DNA of 64,000 nt from Pseudoxanthomonas wuyuanensis (GCF_900215535.1 NZ_OCND01000002.1:62001-126000); one strand, 5' to 3'; shown: positions 11,821-21,011, numbered from the stretch's first letter. Numbers and translations: made by a program. The notes: a model not told the origin generated them from the letters alone.

Positions 11821-11913
11821 ATGCAGGCGATGACTCTCTCCTGCCACCGTTTTTACTTCTGGTATTACGGATTTCCAATGCCATTGGCGGAGGAAGGGCA
11901 GCATTCATCCTGA
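11821..11913 (+). CDS. Aromatic-rich leader peptide of the DAHP synthase gene
   Basis: A 30-residue reading frame (or 27 residues from the second ATG at 11830), ending with TGA at 11911-11913. Its centre reads RFYFWYYGF: three Phe, three Tyr and one Trp within eight codons (11851-11874). AAAAGG at 11804-11809 could serve as ribosome site. It ends 24 bp before a strong terminator that directly precedes the gene for the first enzyme of aromatic synthesis. This is the arrangement of a transcription-attenuation leader peptide: stalling at Phe, Tyr or Trp codons would prevent termination. Confidence 0.8.
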   Translation: MQAMTLSCHRFYFWYYGFPMPLAEEGQHSS

Positions 11914-11937
11914 AGTTTCACTCGGAGAATCCCCTTG

Positions 11938-11968
11938 AGCCGCCAGCGCAACTGGCGGCTTTTTTATT
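11938..11968 (+). terminator. Attenuator terminator upstream of DAHP synthase
   Basis: AGCCGCCAG (11938-11946), loop CGCAA, CTGGCGGCT (11952-11960) and a T-rich run. An alternative pairing is available: TGGCGG at 11885-11890 is exactly complementary to CCGCCA at 11940-11945 and would block the terminator. A short hairpin CCAAT-GCC-ATTGG (11875-11887) immediately after the aromatic codons would hide that segment unless a ribosome stalls there. Confidence 0.82.
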
Positions 11969-12008
11969 GCCGTCGCGCCAGCGGAAACCCTTGCAACAGG
12001 AGCAACCC

Positions 12009-13082
12009 GTGCCCCCCTACACCGACGATCTGCGCATCCGCAGGCTCGACACCCTCAGCACCCCGGCCGAAGTGATCGCCGAGCTGCCTTGCGACGATGC
12101 CGCTTCCGATACCGTGGCCGGCGCGCGCCGGGCGCTGCACCGGATCCTGCATGGCCAGGACGACCGCTTGGCGGTCGTGATCGGGCCATGCTCCATCCAC
12201 GATCCGGAAGCGGCGATGGAATATGCGGATCGGTTGCGGCCGCTGCGCGATACCTTGGGCGGCGAGCTGGAAATCGTCATGCGCGTGTACTTCGAAAAAC
12301 CGCGCACCACGGTGGGCTGGAAAGGCCTGATCAACGATCCGGATCTGGACAACAGCTTCAACATCAACCGCGGCCTGCGGCTGGCGCGCGGCCTGTTGCG
12401 CGATATCAACGCATTGGGATTGCCGGCCGGCTGCGAATACCTGGACACCATTTCCCCGCAATACATCAGCGACCTGGTGGCCTGGGGCGCGATTGGCGCG
12501 CGCACCACCGAGAGCCAGATCCACCGCGAAATGGCCTCGGGCCTGTCGTGCCCGGTCGGCTTCAAGAACGGCACCAGCGGCGACATCAGGATCGCCGCCG
12601 ATGCGGTCAGCGCCGCCAGCCATCCGCATCATTTCCTGGCCGTCACCAAGGACGGGCGTTCGGCCATCGCCGCCACCGCCGGCAATCCGGACTGCCATGT
12701 GATCCTGCGCGGCGGCAAGCAGCCCAACTACGATGCCGCCAGCGTCGAAGCGGCCAGCCAGGTGCTGGCCAAGGCCGGCCTGGAGGCGCGGCTGATGATC
12801 GACGCCAGCCACGCCAACAGCGGCAAGCGCCCGGAAAACCAGCCGCTGGTGATCGACGACATCGCCGCCCAGATCGAAGCCGGCGAAACCCGCATCATCG
12901 GTGCGATGGTGGAAAGCCATCTGGTCGGCGGGCGCCAGGATCTGCTGCCGGGCCAGGCGCTCACCTACGGCCAGAGCATCACCGACGGCTGCATCGGCTG
13001 GGAGGAATCGGCACAGGTGCTGGAGCGGCTGGCCGCAGCGGTGCGGCGGCGGCGCGAGCGGCGCACCGCGCAGGCGGCATAG
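12009..13082 (+). CDS. aroG: 3-deoxy-7-phosphoheptulonate (DAHP) synthase, class I
   Basis: 357 residues from a GTG at 12009, which has AGGAG five bases upstream. Longer in-frame openings upstream run through the attenuator and are rejected. Family motifs are VVIGPCSIHD, PRTTVGWKGLINDP, GARTTESQIHREMASGL and CPVGFKNGTSG, followed by IDASHANSGKRPENQP. It condenses phosphoenolpyruvate and erythrose 4-phosphate in the first step of the shikimate pathway. Which of the AroF/G/H feedback types it is cannot be read directly. The mixed Phe/Tyr/Trp leader suggests general aromatic control. The symbol aroG is used in the generic sense. Confidence 0.93.
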   Translation: MPPYTDDLRIRRLDTLSTPAEVIAELPCDDAASDTVAGARRALHRILHGQDDRLAVVIGPCSIHDPEAAMEYADRLRPLRDTLGGELEIVMRVYFEKPRTTVGWKGLINDPDLDNSFNINRGLRLARGLLRDINALGLPAGCEYLDTISPQYISDLVAWGAIGARTTESQIHREMASGLSCPVGFKNGTSGDIRIAADAVSAASHPHHFLAVTKDGRSAIAATAGNPDCHVILRGGKQPNYDAASVEAASQVLAKAGLEARLMIDASHANSGKRPENQPLVIDDIAAQIEAGETRIIGAMVESHLVGGRQDLLPGQALTYGQSITDGCIGWEESAQVLERLAAAVRRRRERRTAQAA

Positions 13083-13534
13083 GCGTGTCATCAGTGGGTA
13101 GTCACGCTCCGGGTACGCGCACGATGGGAGCCGAGCTTGCCCCGTCTCGGCTGGCGCCCGTATCGGCAGGCAAGGCGAAGTCGCTCGCCCTGAAACGATG
13201 ACCATCGCATCGCCGTGGCGGGGTGGTCCGCTGGATCTGGGGGCGCATTGCCGGAGGGCGCGGGTACCACACTCAGGTCCGGATTTGCGCAACTTGGACC
13301 CTCCTTCCCTATTCAGTTTCGGTGCCGCCAGCGGTAGGGAGCCCAGGTCCGGCGCGACCGGCGAATTGGTCTGATATCGGTAACATCCAATGCTGGCAAT
13401 GCCTTTGCCGACTTTGGCATTAACCGGCGCTGAGTCCCCCAACTGTACTCTTCAGTGCTGTTTTGCAGTGCAGCGTGCAAGATGGGTGAAACGTCCTTCA
13501 CGATGGCCCCGCATCCCGACGTGGGGGAGGGAGC
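13083..13534. other. Gene-free stretch between DAHP synthase and lipA
   Basis: No reading frame here resembles a protein and no tRNA is seen. The stretch ends in a strong terminator at 13538-13571, so an RNA transcribed from within it could end there. CCCCGCATCCCGACGTGGGG near 13507-13526 could form an additional hairpin just before that terminator. Confidence 0.5.
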
Positions 13535-13537
13535 AAA

Positions 13538-13571
13538 GCCCGCAACTGGCCTGGCCATTGCGGGCTTTTTT
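13538..13571 (+). terminator. Intrinsic terminator upstream of lipA
   Basis: GCCCGCAA (13538-13545) pairs with TTGCGGGC (13558-13565), followed by six T residues. The 12-base loop itself contains TGGCC/GGCCA. It lies 138 bp before lipA and 456 bp after the DAHP synthase stop, so it more likely ends an unannotated short RNA or acts as a lipA leader than terminates the upstream gene. Confidence 0.85.
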
Positions 13572-13708
13572 ATTGCCTGCGCCGCCAGCGAAACTGCCCG
13601 TGGTCGCGACTGAACGCCGGCTCTGCGGCCGCAGGCCAGATGCAGGGTTGCGGCAAGGCCGGCAAAGCCGCCTGCGGCGCCGGTGGCGGAAGGGTTTAGA
13701 ATTGTCGG

Positions 13709-14719
13709 ATGTCCGAATCCTCCACCCGCCAGATTCCGCTTCAGGTCGTCAATGCCGCCGCTCCGGCCACCCCGCTGGAAACCGGCGCCAAACAGCTGGG
13801 CGGCGACAAGATTTCGCGCTCGCCGGTGCAGTTCGCAGACGCGCCGGTGCTGCGCAAGCCGTCGTGGATCCGCGTGCGCATTCCGTCCGACGGTTCGGTG
13901 GCCCGGCTCAAGGCCAAGCTGCGCGAAAACCGCCTGGTCACCGTGTGCGAAGAAGCCAGCTGCCCGAACATCCACGAATGCTTCGGCCATGGCACCGCCA
14001 CGTTCATGATCCTGGGCGAGGTCTGCACGCGTCGCTGCTCGTTCTGCGATGTCGCCCATGGCCGTCCCAAGCCGCCGGATGCCGGCGAACCGCTGAGCCT
14101 GGCCACCACCGTTGCCGACATGAGCCTGAAATACGTGGTGGTGACCTCGGTGGACCGCGACGATCTGCGCGATGGCGGCGCCCAGCATTTCGTCGATTGC
14201 ATCGCCGCCATCCGCGAGCATTCGCCCAGGACCCGGATCGAGATCCTGACCCCGGATTTCCGCGGCAAGGGCCGCATGGATCGCGCGCTGGAAATCCTTT
14301 CCGCGAATCCGCCGGACGTGTTCAACCACAACATCGAAACCGTGCCGGATCTGTACCCCAATGTGCGCCCGGGCGCCGATTACCAGTGGTCGCTGACCCT
14401 GCTGCAGCGCTTCAAGCAGCAGCATCCGCAGCTGCCGACCAAGTCCGGCATCATGCTGGGCCTGGGCGAGACGATGGAACAGGTCAAGGCCACCCTGGGC
14501 GATCTGCGTGCGCATGACGTGGACATGGTCACCATCGGCCAGTACCTGCAGCCGACCGCGCACCACCACCCGGTGATGCGTTACTGGACCCCGGACGAAT
14601 TCAAGGAGTTCGAGCTCTACGGCTACGAACTGGGTTTCAGCCACGTCGCCTCCGGCCCGCTGGTGCGCTCGTCCTACCACGCCGATCAGCAGGCCGCCGG
14701 AGCCGGCGTCGCCGCGTAA
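13709..14719 (+). CDS. lipA: Lipoyl synthase
   Basis: 336 residues. LipA is a radical-SAM enzyme inserting two sulfurs into protein-bound octanoate to make lipoyl cofactors. The auxiliary cluster cysteines are in [12 protein letters not shown] (Cys80, Cys85, Cys91) and the radical-SAM cluster is CTRRCSFC (Cys106, Cys110, Cys113). The C-terminal RSSYHA motif contributes the auxiliary-cluster serine. In many relatives lipA follows lipB directly. Here no lipB is adjacent and a terminator lies ahead, so lipA appears to have its own transcription unit. Confidence 0.97.
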   Translation: MSESSTRQIPLQVVNAAAPATPLETGAKQLGGDKISRSPVQFADAPVLRKPSWIRVRIPSDGSVARLKAKLRENRLVTVCEEASCPNIHECFGHGTATFMILGEVCTRRCSFCDVAHGRPKPPDAGEPLSLATTVADMSLKYVVVTSVDRDDLRDGGAQHFVDCIAAIREHSPRTRIEILTPDFRGKGRMDRALEILSANPPDVFNHNIETVPDLYPNVRPGADYQWSLTLLQRFKQQHPQLPTKSGIMLGLGETMEQVKATLGDLRAHDVDMVTIGQYLQPTAHHHPVMRYWTPDEFKEFELYGYELGFSHVASGPLVRSSYHADQQAAGAGVAA

Positions 14720-15022
14720 GGCGGGCCCGGCTCGCCACCGCCATTCATCCGACCCGTTCGAACAATCCTCGGAACCGCCGCCCCCGAGCAACGGCCGGCC
14801 GCAATGGCGGGCCAGGGCACGCCATGCAGTGCCCGCGTGAAGGCAGCGGGCCGGTACGCTGCGGTCGTACCGGGAACCGTTCACTTTTTCCTACATTTCC
14901 CGGGCTAGGCTGCCGATAGCCTGGCTGCAGGCAGATGACAAGCGCTGCAACTTTCGGCACTGTCTGCCTGTCAGAGCCCACCGCAGCATCCTTTTACTGG
15001 CCCCAACGGCCGCGAGTAGCCG
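14720..15022. other. Gene-free stretch upstream of prc
   Basis: No coding sequence, RNA gene or terminator is convincing in these 303 bases. The prc promoter must lie here, but no clear -35/-10 pair stands out. Confidence 0.5.
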
Positions 15023-17206
15023 ATGAAATTGAAGAAATTCCCCGTTCTGCTGTTGTCGCTGGCCCTGGTCACGCCGCTGGCGCTGCTGGCGCGTGCCGAT
15101 GGCGACGCGCTGCCTGCCACCGCGCCGACCGCCGATCAGGCCACCACGTCCAAGCTGGTCTACGGCCTGCTGTCCGACAGCCGCTATGCCTATCGGCCGC
15201 GCGCGCTGGATGACGCCTTGTCGCAGGACGTGTTCAAGCGCTACCTGGAAGCGCTGGATGGCGGCAAGCAGTTCTTCACTGCGCAGGACATCGCCAAGTT
15301 CGCGCCCTACCAGACGCAGATGGACGATGCGATCCGCAGCGGCAATCTGGAGCCGGCCTACGACATCTTTGCCGTCTACCGGCAGCGCGTCGATCAGCGG
15401 GTCGCCTACGCGCGCGCGCTGCTCAAGCAGGATTTCGATTTCAGCGGCGATGAACGCTGGGAATACGACCGCGAAAAGGCGCCGTGGCCGGCCGACGCGC
15501 AGGAACTGGACGGGATCTGGCGCAAGTCGGTGATGAACGACTGGCTGCGGCTCAAGCTGGCCGGCAAGAAGCCCGAAGACATCCGCAAGACGCTGGACAA
15601 GCGCTACGCCAACCTCAAGCGCAGCGTCGGCGAGCTGAAGAGCGAGGACGTGTTCCAGACGTTCCTCAATGCCTATACCAGCGCCATCGATCCGCATACC
15701 GATTACTTCACGCCCAAGACGGCCGAAAACTTCAACCAGTCGATGTCGCTTTCGCTGGAAGGCATCGGCGCGGTGCTGCAGCGGCAGGACGATCTGATCG
15801 CCATCCGCGAAATCGTGCCGGGCGGTCCGGCCGATCTGAGCGGCAAGCTGAAGGTCGGCGACCGCATCGTGTCGGTCGGGCAGGGCGCCTCCGGTCCGAT
15901 GACCGATGTCATCGGCTGGCGCATCGATGATGTGGTCGCGCAGATCCGCGGCAAGAAGGACACCAAGGTCCGCCTTGAATACATTCCGGCCGAGGCCGGC
16001 ATCGACGGCGCGCACCAGCAGGTGGTCATCACCCGGCAGAAGGTCAAACTGGAAGAGCAGGCCGCCAAGGCCGAGACCATTGTCGTCCCGGCAGGTGCCG
16101 GCGAGCCCGAGCGCCGCATCGGCGTGATCAAGCTGCCGGCGTTCTATCAGGACTTCGAAGGCCGCCGCCGCAATCCCAACGACTTCACTTCCGCTACCCG
16201 CGACATCGCGCGGCTGCTGGCGCAGTTCAAGATCGACGGCGTCGACGGCGTGGTGATGGATCTGCGCCAGAATGGCGGCGGTTCGCTGGACGAGGCCATC
16301 GAGTTGACCGGCCTGTTCATCGACAAGGGCCCGGTGGTGCAGGTGCGCGAATCCGGCGGCCGGGTGACGGTCAACAGCGATCGCAAACCCGGTGTGGCCT
16401 GGGACGGGCCGCTGGCGGTGCTGATCAACCGCGGTTCGGCCTCGGCCTCGGAGATTTTTGCCGGCGCCATCCAGGACTACGGCCGCGGCCTGGTCATCGG
16501 CGAAACCAGCTTCGGCAAGGGCACGGTGCAGAACCTGGTCGATCTGGACCGCTGGCCGGCCAACGAAAAGCCCCGCTTCGGCCAGGTCAAGCTGACCATC
16601 GCGCAGTTCTTCCGCGTGGCCGGCGGCAGCACCCAGCACAAGGGCGTGGTGCCGGACATCGCGTTCCCGGTCAGCGTCGATGCCACCGAATACGGCGAAA
16701 ACACCTACGACAACGCGCTGCCGTGGACCAAGATCGCCGCGGTGCCGCACACCCAGTACGGCAACTTTGCCCCGCTGTTGCCGCGCCTGGAAGCGCGCCA
16801 CGCCGCGCGCGTGGTCGACGACCGCGAGTTCCAGTGGTGGGCCGAGGATGTGGCGCATTTCCGCGCCGAAAAGGCCAAGAAGTACGTCTCGTTGAACGAG
16901 TCCGAGCGCCGCGCCGAGCGCGACCGGCAGGAAACCCAGCGCAAGCAGCGGCAGGAAGAGCGCCGCGCGCTGGGACTGGCGCTGGACCCGCTGGCCGACG
17001 ATTCGCTGGACGACGGGCTGGGCGCGGCCGAGCGCGACATCGTCAAGGATGCCGCGCGCGAGAAGCTGGCCGAGAAGCGCCCGGACCCGCTGTTGCGCGA
17101 GTCGGCCGCCATCCTGGCCGACGCCATCGACGTGCTTGGCCAGGACCGCCAACTGTCGGCGCAGGTACTGCCCGAATCCAGCGGTCCCGGCCGCTGGGCC
17201 GAGTAA
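15023..17206 (+). CDS. prc: Carboxy-terminal (tail-specific) protease Prc
   Basis: 727 residues (E. coli Prc is 682). A signal peptide (1-25) targets it to the periplasm. An N-terminal helical domain (about 40-235) precedes a PDZ domain (about 240-330; VPGGPADLSGKLKVGDRIVSV) and the S41 peptidase core. By alignment with E. coli Prc the catalytic Ser is Ser474 in SASASEIFAGA and the Lys is Lys499 in SFGKGTVQ. The C-terminal part (after about 600) is charged and continues past the peptidase core, as in Prc. It degrades proteins with hydrophobic C-termini and processes envelope proteins. Confidence 0.95.
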   Translation: MKLKKFPVLLLSLALVTPLALLARADGDALPATAPTADQATTSKLVYGLLSDSRYAYRPRALDDALSQDVFKRYLEALDGGKQFFTAQDIAKFAPYQTQMDDAIRSGNLEPAYDIFAVYRQRVDQRVAYARALLKQDFDFSGDERWEYDREKAPWPADAQELDGIWRKSVMNDWLRLKLAGKKPEDIRKTLDKRYANLKRSVGELKSEDVFQTFLNAYTSAIDPHTDYFTPKTAENFNQSMSLSLEGIGAVLQRQDDLIAIREIVPGGPADLSGKLKVGDRIVSVGQGASGPMTDVIGWRIDDVVAQIRGKKDTKVRLEYIPAEAGIDGAHQQVVITRQKVKLEEQAAKAETIVVPAGAGEPERRIGVIKLPAFYQDFEGRRRNPNDFTSATRDIARLLAQFKIDGVDGVVMDLRQNGGGSLDEAIELTGLFIDKGPVVQVRESGGRVTVNSDRKPGVAWDGPLAVLINRGSASASEIFAGAIQDYGRGLVIGETSFGKGTVQNLVDLDRWPANEKPRFGQVKLTIAQFFRVAGGSTQHKGVVPDIAFPVSVDATEYGENTYDNALPWTKIAAVPHTQYGNFAPLLPRLEARHAARVVDDREFQWWAEDVAHFRAEKAKKYVSLNESERRAERDRQETQRKQRQEERRALGLALDPLADDSLDDGLGAAERDIVKDAAREKLAEKRPDPLLRESAAILADAIDVLGQDRQLSAQVLPESSGPGRWAE

Positions 17207-17249
17207 GCGCAACCCGGGCGGGTACCGGGGCCAGGCGCAAGATCCGGAT

Positions 17250-17273
17250 AGCGGCCGCATTGCGGCCGCTTTA
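17250..17273 (+). terminator. Palindrome after prc, probable weak terminator
   Basis: AGCGGCCGC, loop ATT, GCGGCCGCT: a perfect nine-base stem followed by only three T residues. It lies between the prc stop and the next start, so it probably reduces read-through, but the T-tract is short. Confidence 0.55.
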
Positions 17274-17283
17274 CATTGCAGGC

Positions 17284-18111
17284 ATGAACCTCATGTCGAA
17301 CAAGACCGATCCCCTGCAGCAGGCGCGCCGGCTGCTCGATGAAGGCGAGCCGACGCTGGCCCAGCTGGCCTCGCGCACCGGACTGAGCGCCTCGCATCTG
17401 CAACGGCGCTTCCGCGCCCGCTACGGCATCAGCCCGGCCGAATACCTGGCGCAGAAAAAGCTGGGCGTGCTGAAATCGGCGCTGCGGGCCGGCAGCGATG
17501 TCACCACCGCGCTGTACGACGCCGGCTACGGGTCGCCATCGCGGGTCTACGAGCAGAGTTCCAGCCGGCTGGGCATGACCCCGGCCACCTACCGCGCCGG
17601 TGGCAGCGGGGTGGAGATTCGCTGGTCGATGGTCGATACCGCATTGGGCAAGGCGCTGGTGGCGGCGACCGAGCGCGGCATCTGCGCCATCGAGCTGGGC
17701 GGCGATGCCGAAGCGCTGCAAGCGCGGCTGCGGCAGGAATTTCCGCAGGCGGCGATAGAGCGGGTAGATGCCGGCCGCGACGAATTCCTTGCCCCGCGGC
17801 TGCGCGCAGTGGCCGACCGCCTGGCCGGCCTGAGCGCGGATCTGCCGCTGGATCTGATGGGCACCAGTTTCCAGAAACGGGTGTGGGAAGCGTTGATGAA
17901 AATCCCGGCCGGCCAGACCCTGAGTTACGCCACGCTGGCGCAGCAACTGGGCCAGCCGCGCGCGGCGCGGGCAGTGGCCAGCGCCTGCGCGCGCAACCGG
18001 TTGGCGGTGGTGGTGCCGTGCCACCGCATCGTTCGCGGCGATGGTTCGCTGGGCGGGTACCGCTGGGGCCTGCCGATGAAACAGAGCCTGCTCGAACGCG
18101 AACGGGCTTGA
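17284..18111 (+). CDS. Ada-like regulator/O6-methylguanine-DNA methyltransferase without the N-terminal domain
   Basis: 275 residues from the ATG at 17284 (a second ATG at 17293 is possible). Residues 10-105 are an AraC-type double helix-turn-helix (TLAQLASRTGLSASHLQRRF; GYGSPSRVYEQ). Residues 110-275 are the suicide methyltransferase with active-site PCHRIV (Cys246). The Cys-rich phosphotriester-sensing domain of E. coli Ada is missing. It can therefore repair O6-methylguanine, but it lacks the classical methylation switch that turns Ada into an activator. Preceded closely by prc and a weak terminator. Confidence 0.9.
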   Translation: MNLMSNKTDPLQQARRLLDEGEPTLAQLASRTGLSASHLQRRFRARYGISPAEYLAQKKLGVLKSALRAGSDVTTALYDAGYGSPSRVYEQSSSRLGMTPATYRAGGSGVEIRWSMVDTALGKALVAATERGICAIELGGDAEALQARLRQEFPQAAIERVDAGRDEFLAPRLRAVADRLAGLSADLPLDLMGTSFQKRVWEALMKIPAGQTLSYATLAQQLGQPRAARAVASACARNRLAVVVPCHRIVRGDGSLGGYRWGLPMKQSLLERERA

Positions 18112-18118
18112 CCTGATT

Positions 18119-18270
18119 TCTTGTGGGAGTGCTTGTTGTGGGAGCGACGTGAGTCGCGACCGCGAATCCGAGGAACGATAGAGAGAGCCGTTCGCCATCT
18201 CGGACGCGCTGCGGCGCGTTCTTCATCGCGCATACCGGACGGCTATCGGGGCGCGGGCGCGACTTGAGCC
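18119..18270. repeat. GGAGCGACGTGAGTCGCGA-type repeat and CGGCTATCGGGGCG module
   Basis: Contains GTGGGAGCGACGTGAGTCGCGA (18137-18158) and then a GCGTTC...CGGCTATCGGGGCGCG module (about 18215-18258). Both modules recur at 33.8 and 34.6-34.8 kb. No gene is present. Confidence 0.75.
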
Positions 18271-18378
18271 AAATGCAATGTGCCGTATCAATCCTTTCAC
18301 ATGGCATACCGGCATGGCGACGTTCCGGCGACCCGGTGTTGCCCTAGAATGGGTGCCTGACAGCTCCCCCTGCTTCCC

Positions 18379-19287
18379 ATGACTTCCTCCGTCTCCACTG
18401 CGGCCGCGCCTGTGCGTGCCGGCTGGGCCGTCGCCGCTGCGTTGGCCATCGTCTATGTCGTGTGGGGTTCCACCTACCTGGGAATCCGCTTTGCGCTGGA
18501 AGGCGGTTTTCCGCCGTTGCTGGCGGTTTCCGGCAGCCGCTTCGTCGTGGCCGGCGCCGTGCTGTTCGCGTTCCTGCGCTGGCGCGGGGTGGCCGCGCCG
18601 ACGCGCGCGCACTGGAAGAATCTGGCGGTGATGGGCGCGCTGCTGTTGCTGGTAGGCAACGGTGGAGTGGTGCTGGCCGAAGAGACGGTTTCTTCCGGGC
18701 TGGCGGCGGTGGCGGTGGCGTCGGTGCCGCTGTGGATGGGACTGTTCGGCGCCATGCGCGGCCAGCATCCCAGTCACGGCGAATGGCTGGGCATCGTGGT
18801 CGGATTCGCCGGCGTGGTCTGGCTCAATGCCGGCGGCAGCCTGACCGCTACCCCAACCGGCCTGGTGCTGTTGCTGATTGCGCCGATCGCCTGGGCCTAC
18901 GGTTCGGTGTGGTCGCGCGGCCGCGAACTGCCGTCGCCGTTCATGGCCGCTGCCGCACAGATGCTGCTGGCCGGCTTCATGCTGATGGCGGCCGGATTGC
19001 TGCGCGGCGAGCGCTTCGACAGCGACTGGACCGTGCAGGGCGCGCTGGCGGTCGGTTACCTGGCCGTGTTCGGTTCCATCATTGCGTTTACCGCCTACGT
19101 CTGGCTGCTGCACAACGTGCGCTCGGTGCTGGCCGGCAGCTACGCCTACGTCAATCCCGTGATCGCGGTGGCGCTGGGTGCCTGGCTGGCCAACGAGCGT
19201 TTCAGCGCCGGCGAGTTCGGCGCGATGGCGGTCATCCTGGCCGGCGTGGTGATCATTACGCTGGCCAAGGCCAGGCGCAGCGCATGA
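18379..19287 (+). CDS. EamA/DMT family transporter
   Basis: 302 residues with about ten hydrophobic helices in two EamA repeats (WGSTYLGIRFALEGGFPP in the first; SIIAFTAYVWLLHNVRSVLAGSYAYVNPV in the second). These features place it in the drug/metabolite transporter superfamily, in the YedA-like branch of inner-membrane exporters of amino acids or metabolites. The substrate cannot be inferred. Its last four bases overlap the start of the RarD gene (ATGA), so the two transporters are cotranslated. Confidence 0.9.
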   Translation: MTSSVSTAAAPVRAGWAVAAALAIVYVVWGSTYLGIRFALEGGFPPLLAVSGSRFVVAGAVLFAFLRWRGVAAPTRAHWKNLAVMGALLLLVGNGGVVLAEETVSSGLAAVAVASVPLWMGLFGAMRGQHPSHGEWLGIVVGFAGVVWLNAGGSLTATPTGLVLLLIAPIAWAYGSVWSRGRELPSPFMAAAAQMLLAGFMLMAAGLLRGERFDSDWTVQGALAVGYLAVFGSIIAFTAYVWLLHNVRSVLAGSYAYVNPVIAVALGAWLANERFSAGEFGAMAVILAGVVIITLAKARRSA

Positions 19288-20201
19288 ACCCGGCCGCCGT
19301 GGATCGCAAGGGGCTGGCCATCACCGCCCTGACCTTCGTGCTGTGGGGCGTGGTGCCGCTGTACTGGCGCCTGCTCGACGCCGTGCCGTCGCTGCACATC
19401 ATGGCCCACCGCGTGATCTGGAGCGGCGTGCTGGTGGTCGGCTGGCTGTTGCTGAGCAACGGCCTGGGCTGGTGGCGGCAGATGCGGGCGCGACCGCGCG
19501 CACTGGCGACGCTGGCACTGAGCAGCGTGACGATCGGGTTCAACTGGGGCCTTTACATCTGGGCGGTCAATGCCGGCCATGTGGTCGAAACCAGTCTGGG
19601 CTACTTCATCAATCCGCTGATCAACGTGGTGCTGGGCGTGGCGCTGCTGCGCGAGCGCCTGAGTCCGGCGCAATGGGTGGCGGTCGCTTTCGCGCTGCTG
19701 GGCGTGGCCTGGTTGACCTGGCATTCCGGATCGCCGCCGTGGATTGCGCTGGGGCTGGCGTTCTCGTTCGGCCTGTACGGATTGCTGCGCAAGCTGATCT
19801 CGGTCGATGCGGTGGCCGGGCTGGGCGTGGAAAGCGTCTACCTGTTCCTGCCGGCGCTGGCGTTCGTGGTGTGGGGCGAGATGGGCCACGGCGGCGGCTT
19901 TGTCGCCGACTGGGGCTGGCGCATCGATCTGTTGCTGATCTTCGCCGGCGTGGTCAGTGCGGTGCCGCTGATCGGATTCGCCTATGGCGTGCGGCGGATT
20001 CCGCTGTCGCTGGTTGGCCTGCTGCAGTACATCGCGCCGTCATTGCAGCTGTTGATCGGCGTGCTGGTGTTCAAGGAAGCCTTCGGCCCGGACCGCGCGG
20101 TCGGCTTTGCGTCGATCTGGCTGGGCCTGCTGATCTTCGCCAGCGACGGCCTGTGGCGTTCGCGCCGACGACCGGCAGCGGTGCCCGCGGCAGCGGAGTA
20201 G
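19284..20201 (+). CDS. rarD: RarD-type EamA family transporter
   Basis: 305 residues, about ten transmembrane helices. The N-terminal GLAITALTFVLWGVVPLYWRLL and the NWGLYIWAVNAGHVVETSLGYF segment are characteristic of RarD proteins, named from a predicted chloramphenicol-sensitivity protein whose transport substrate is unknown. It overlaps the preceding EamA gene by four bases. Downstream is a dispersed palindromic repeat and then the convergent cytochrome gene. Confidence 0.9.
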   Translation: MNPAAVDRKGLAITALTFVLWGVVPLYWRLLDAVPSLHIMAHRVIWSGVLVVGWLLLSNGLGWWRQMRARPRALATLALSSVTIGFNWGLYIWAVNAGHVVETSLGYFINPLINVVLGVALLRERLSPAQWVAVAFALLGVAWLTWHSGSPPWIALGLAFSFGLYGLLRKLISVDAVAGLGVESVYLFLPALAFVVWGEMGHGGGFVADWGWRIDLLLIFAGVVSAVPLIGFAYGVRRIPLSLVGLLQYIAPSLQLLIGVLVFKEAFGPDRAVGFASIWLGLLIFASDGLWRSRRRPAAVPAAAE

Positions 20202-20286
20202 GCGTGCGCATCGTACGGATTGCGGCAGTAGGGCAGTGAGGCTTCGATAGAAGCCGCTTGCCGACAGGGTGAGGACAGGCTGGTCT

Positions 20287-20356
20287 TGCAGGAGCGACGT
20301 GAGTCGCGATGAAGCTCTACCGGTAAAGCTCCATCGCGACTCGCGTCGCTCCTACA
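20287..20356. repeat. Complete palindromic GGAGCGACGTGAGTCGCGAT element
   Basis: The 70-bp element starts TGCAGGAGCGACGTGAGTCG, has the inner palindrome GCTCTACCGGTAAAGC and ends CGACTCGCGTCGCTCCTACA. It is the most complete copy of the family seen also at 11.67 kb. Sitting between convergent genes, it might act as a bidirectional transcription end. Confidence 0.88.
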
Positions 20357-20398
20357 TGGAACTATCAGCAGGTTCTTGTTCCGATGGCGCGGCTTCGC

Positions 20399-20998
20399 TC
20401 AATGCTGGGCATCGCCGCGGGCGGTGGCGCCCGGTTCCGGGCACGGGCCGCCGGCATCGGCCCAGGCGGTGAACGCGGCGACGAAGCGGTCATGCGGCAC
20501 CGGCACCGGGGCGCGGTCGCCGCCGGGTTCCCAGCCCCACAGCACCAGCTTGTCTTCGGCCACATGCTTGGTCAGCGCGGCGAAGTCGCGGCCGCCGTTG
20601 CGCTGCTTGTCCTTGATCATCGCGCACAGCTCGGCGGCGGGCAGGCCTATCCAGGCCATCTTCTGGTCCGGCGGCGGCAACTGCCAGTGCGGCGCACCGG
20701 GTGGCGCATGCGGGCCGTAGCCGGCCGGCGGATTGGCCTCGGCATGGCAGGTGGCGCAGGGCAGGCCGGGCGCGCCCTTGCCTTCGGGGCCGCGCACCAC
20801 GTTCATCGCGTGCCGGGTCTGGCTGTCGAACTGCAGCGGCGCATCGCCGGGGATATGGCAGTTGATGCAGCGCGGGTGCTGGAATACCTGTTCGACGGTG
20901 GCGAAGGCCTGCAGCGCCTGCGCCTTCTGTTCGGGGCTGATGCGCGGGCCGCAGGCGGTGAGCACGGCCAGGGCAAGACAGGGCAGCAGGATACGCAT
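20399..20998 (-). CDS. Di-haem c-type cytochrome lipoprotein
   Basis: 199 residues with a lipoprotein signal (AVLTAC, lipidated Cys16) and two haem c sites, CINCH (44-48) and CATCH (81-85). It is therefore exported and anchored facing the periplasm. It is the last gene of the iorA-iorB-cytochrome run, 13 bp after iorB. It probably takes electrons from the molybdenum hydroxylase and passes them to the respiratory chain, as in other IorAB/aldehyde dehydrogenase complexes. Confidence 0.88.
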   Translation of the reverse strand: MRILLPCLALAVLTACGPRISPEQKAQALQAFATVEQVFQHPRCINCHIPGDAPLQFDSQTRHAMNVVRGPEGKGAPGLPCATCHAEANPPAGYGPHAPPGAPHWQLPPPDQKMAWIGLPAAELCAMIKDKQRNGGRDFAALTKHVAEDKLVLWGWEPGGDRAPVPVPHDRFVAAFTAWADAGGPCPEPGATARGDAQH

Positions 20999-21011
20999 TG
21001 GGTCGGTCTCC

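Noticed and set aside
13475..13612. Leader peptide for lipA beginning MGETSF
   Set aside because: The frame runs through the terminator stem and T-run and has no cluster of codons that could act as a sensor.
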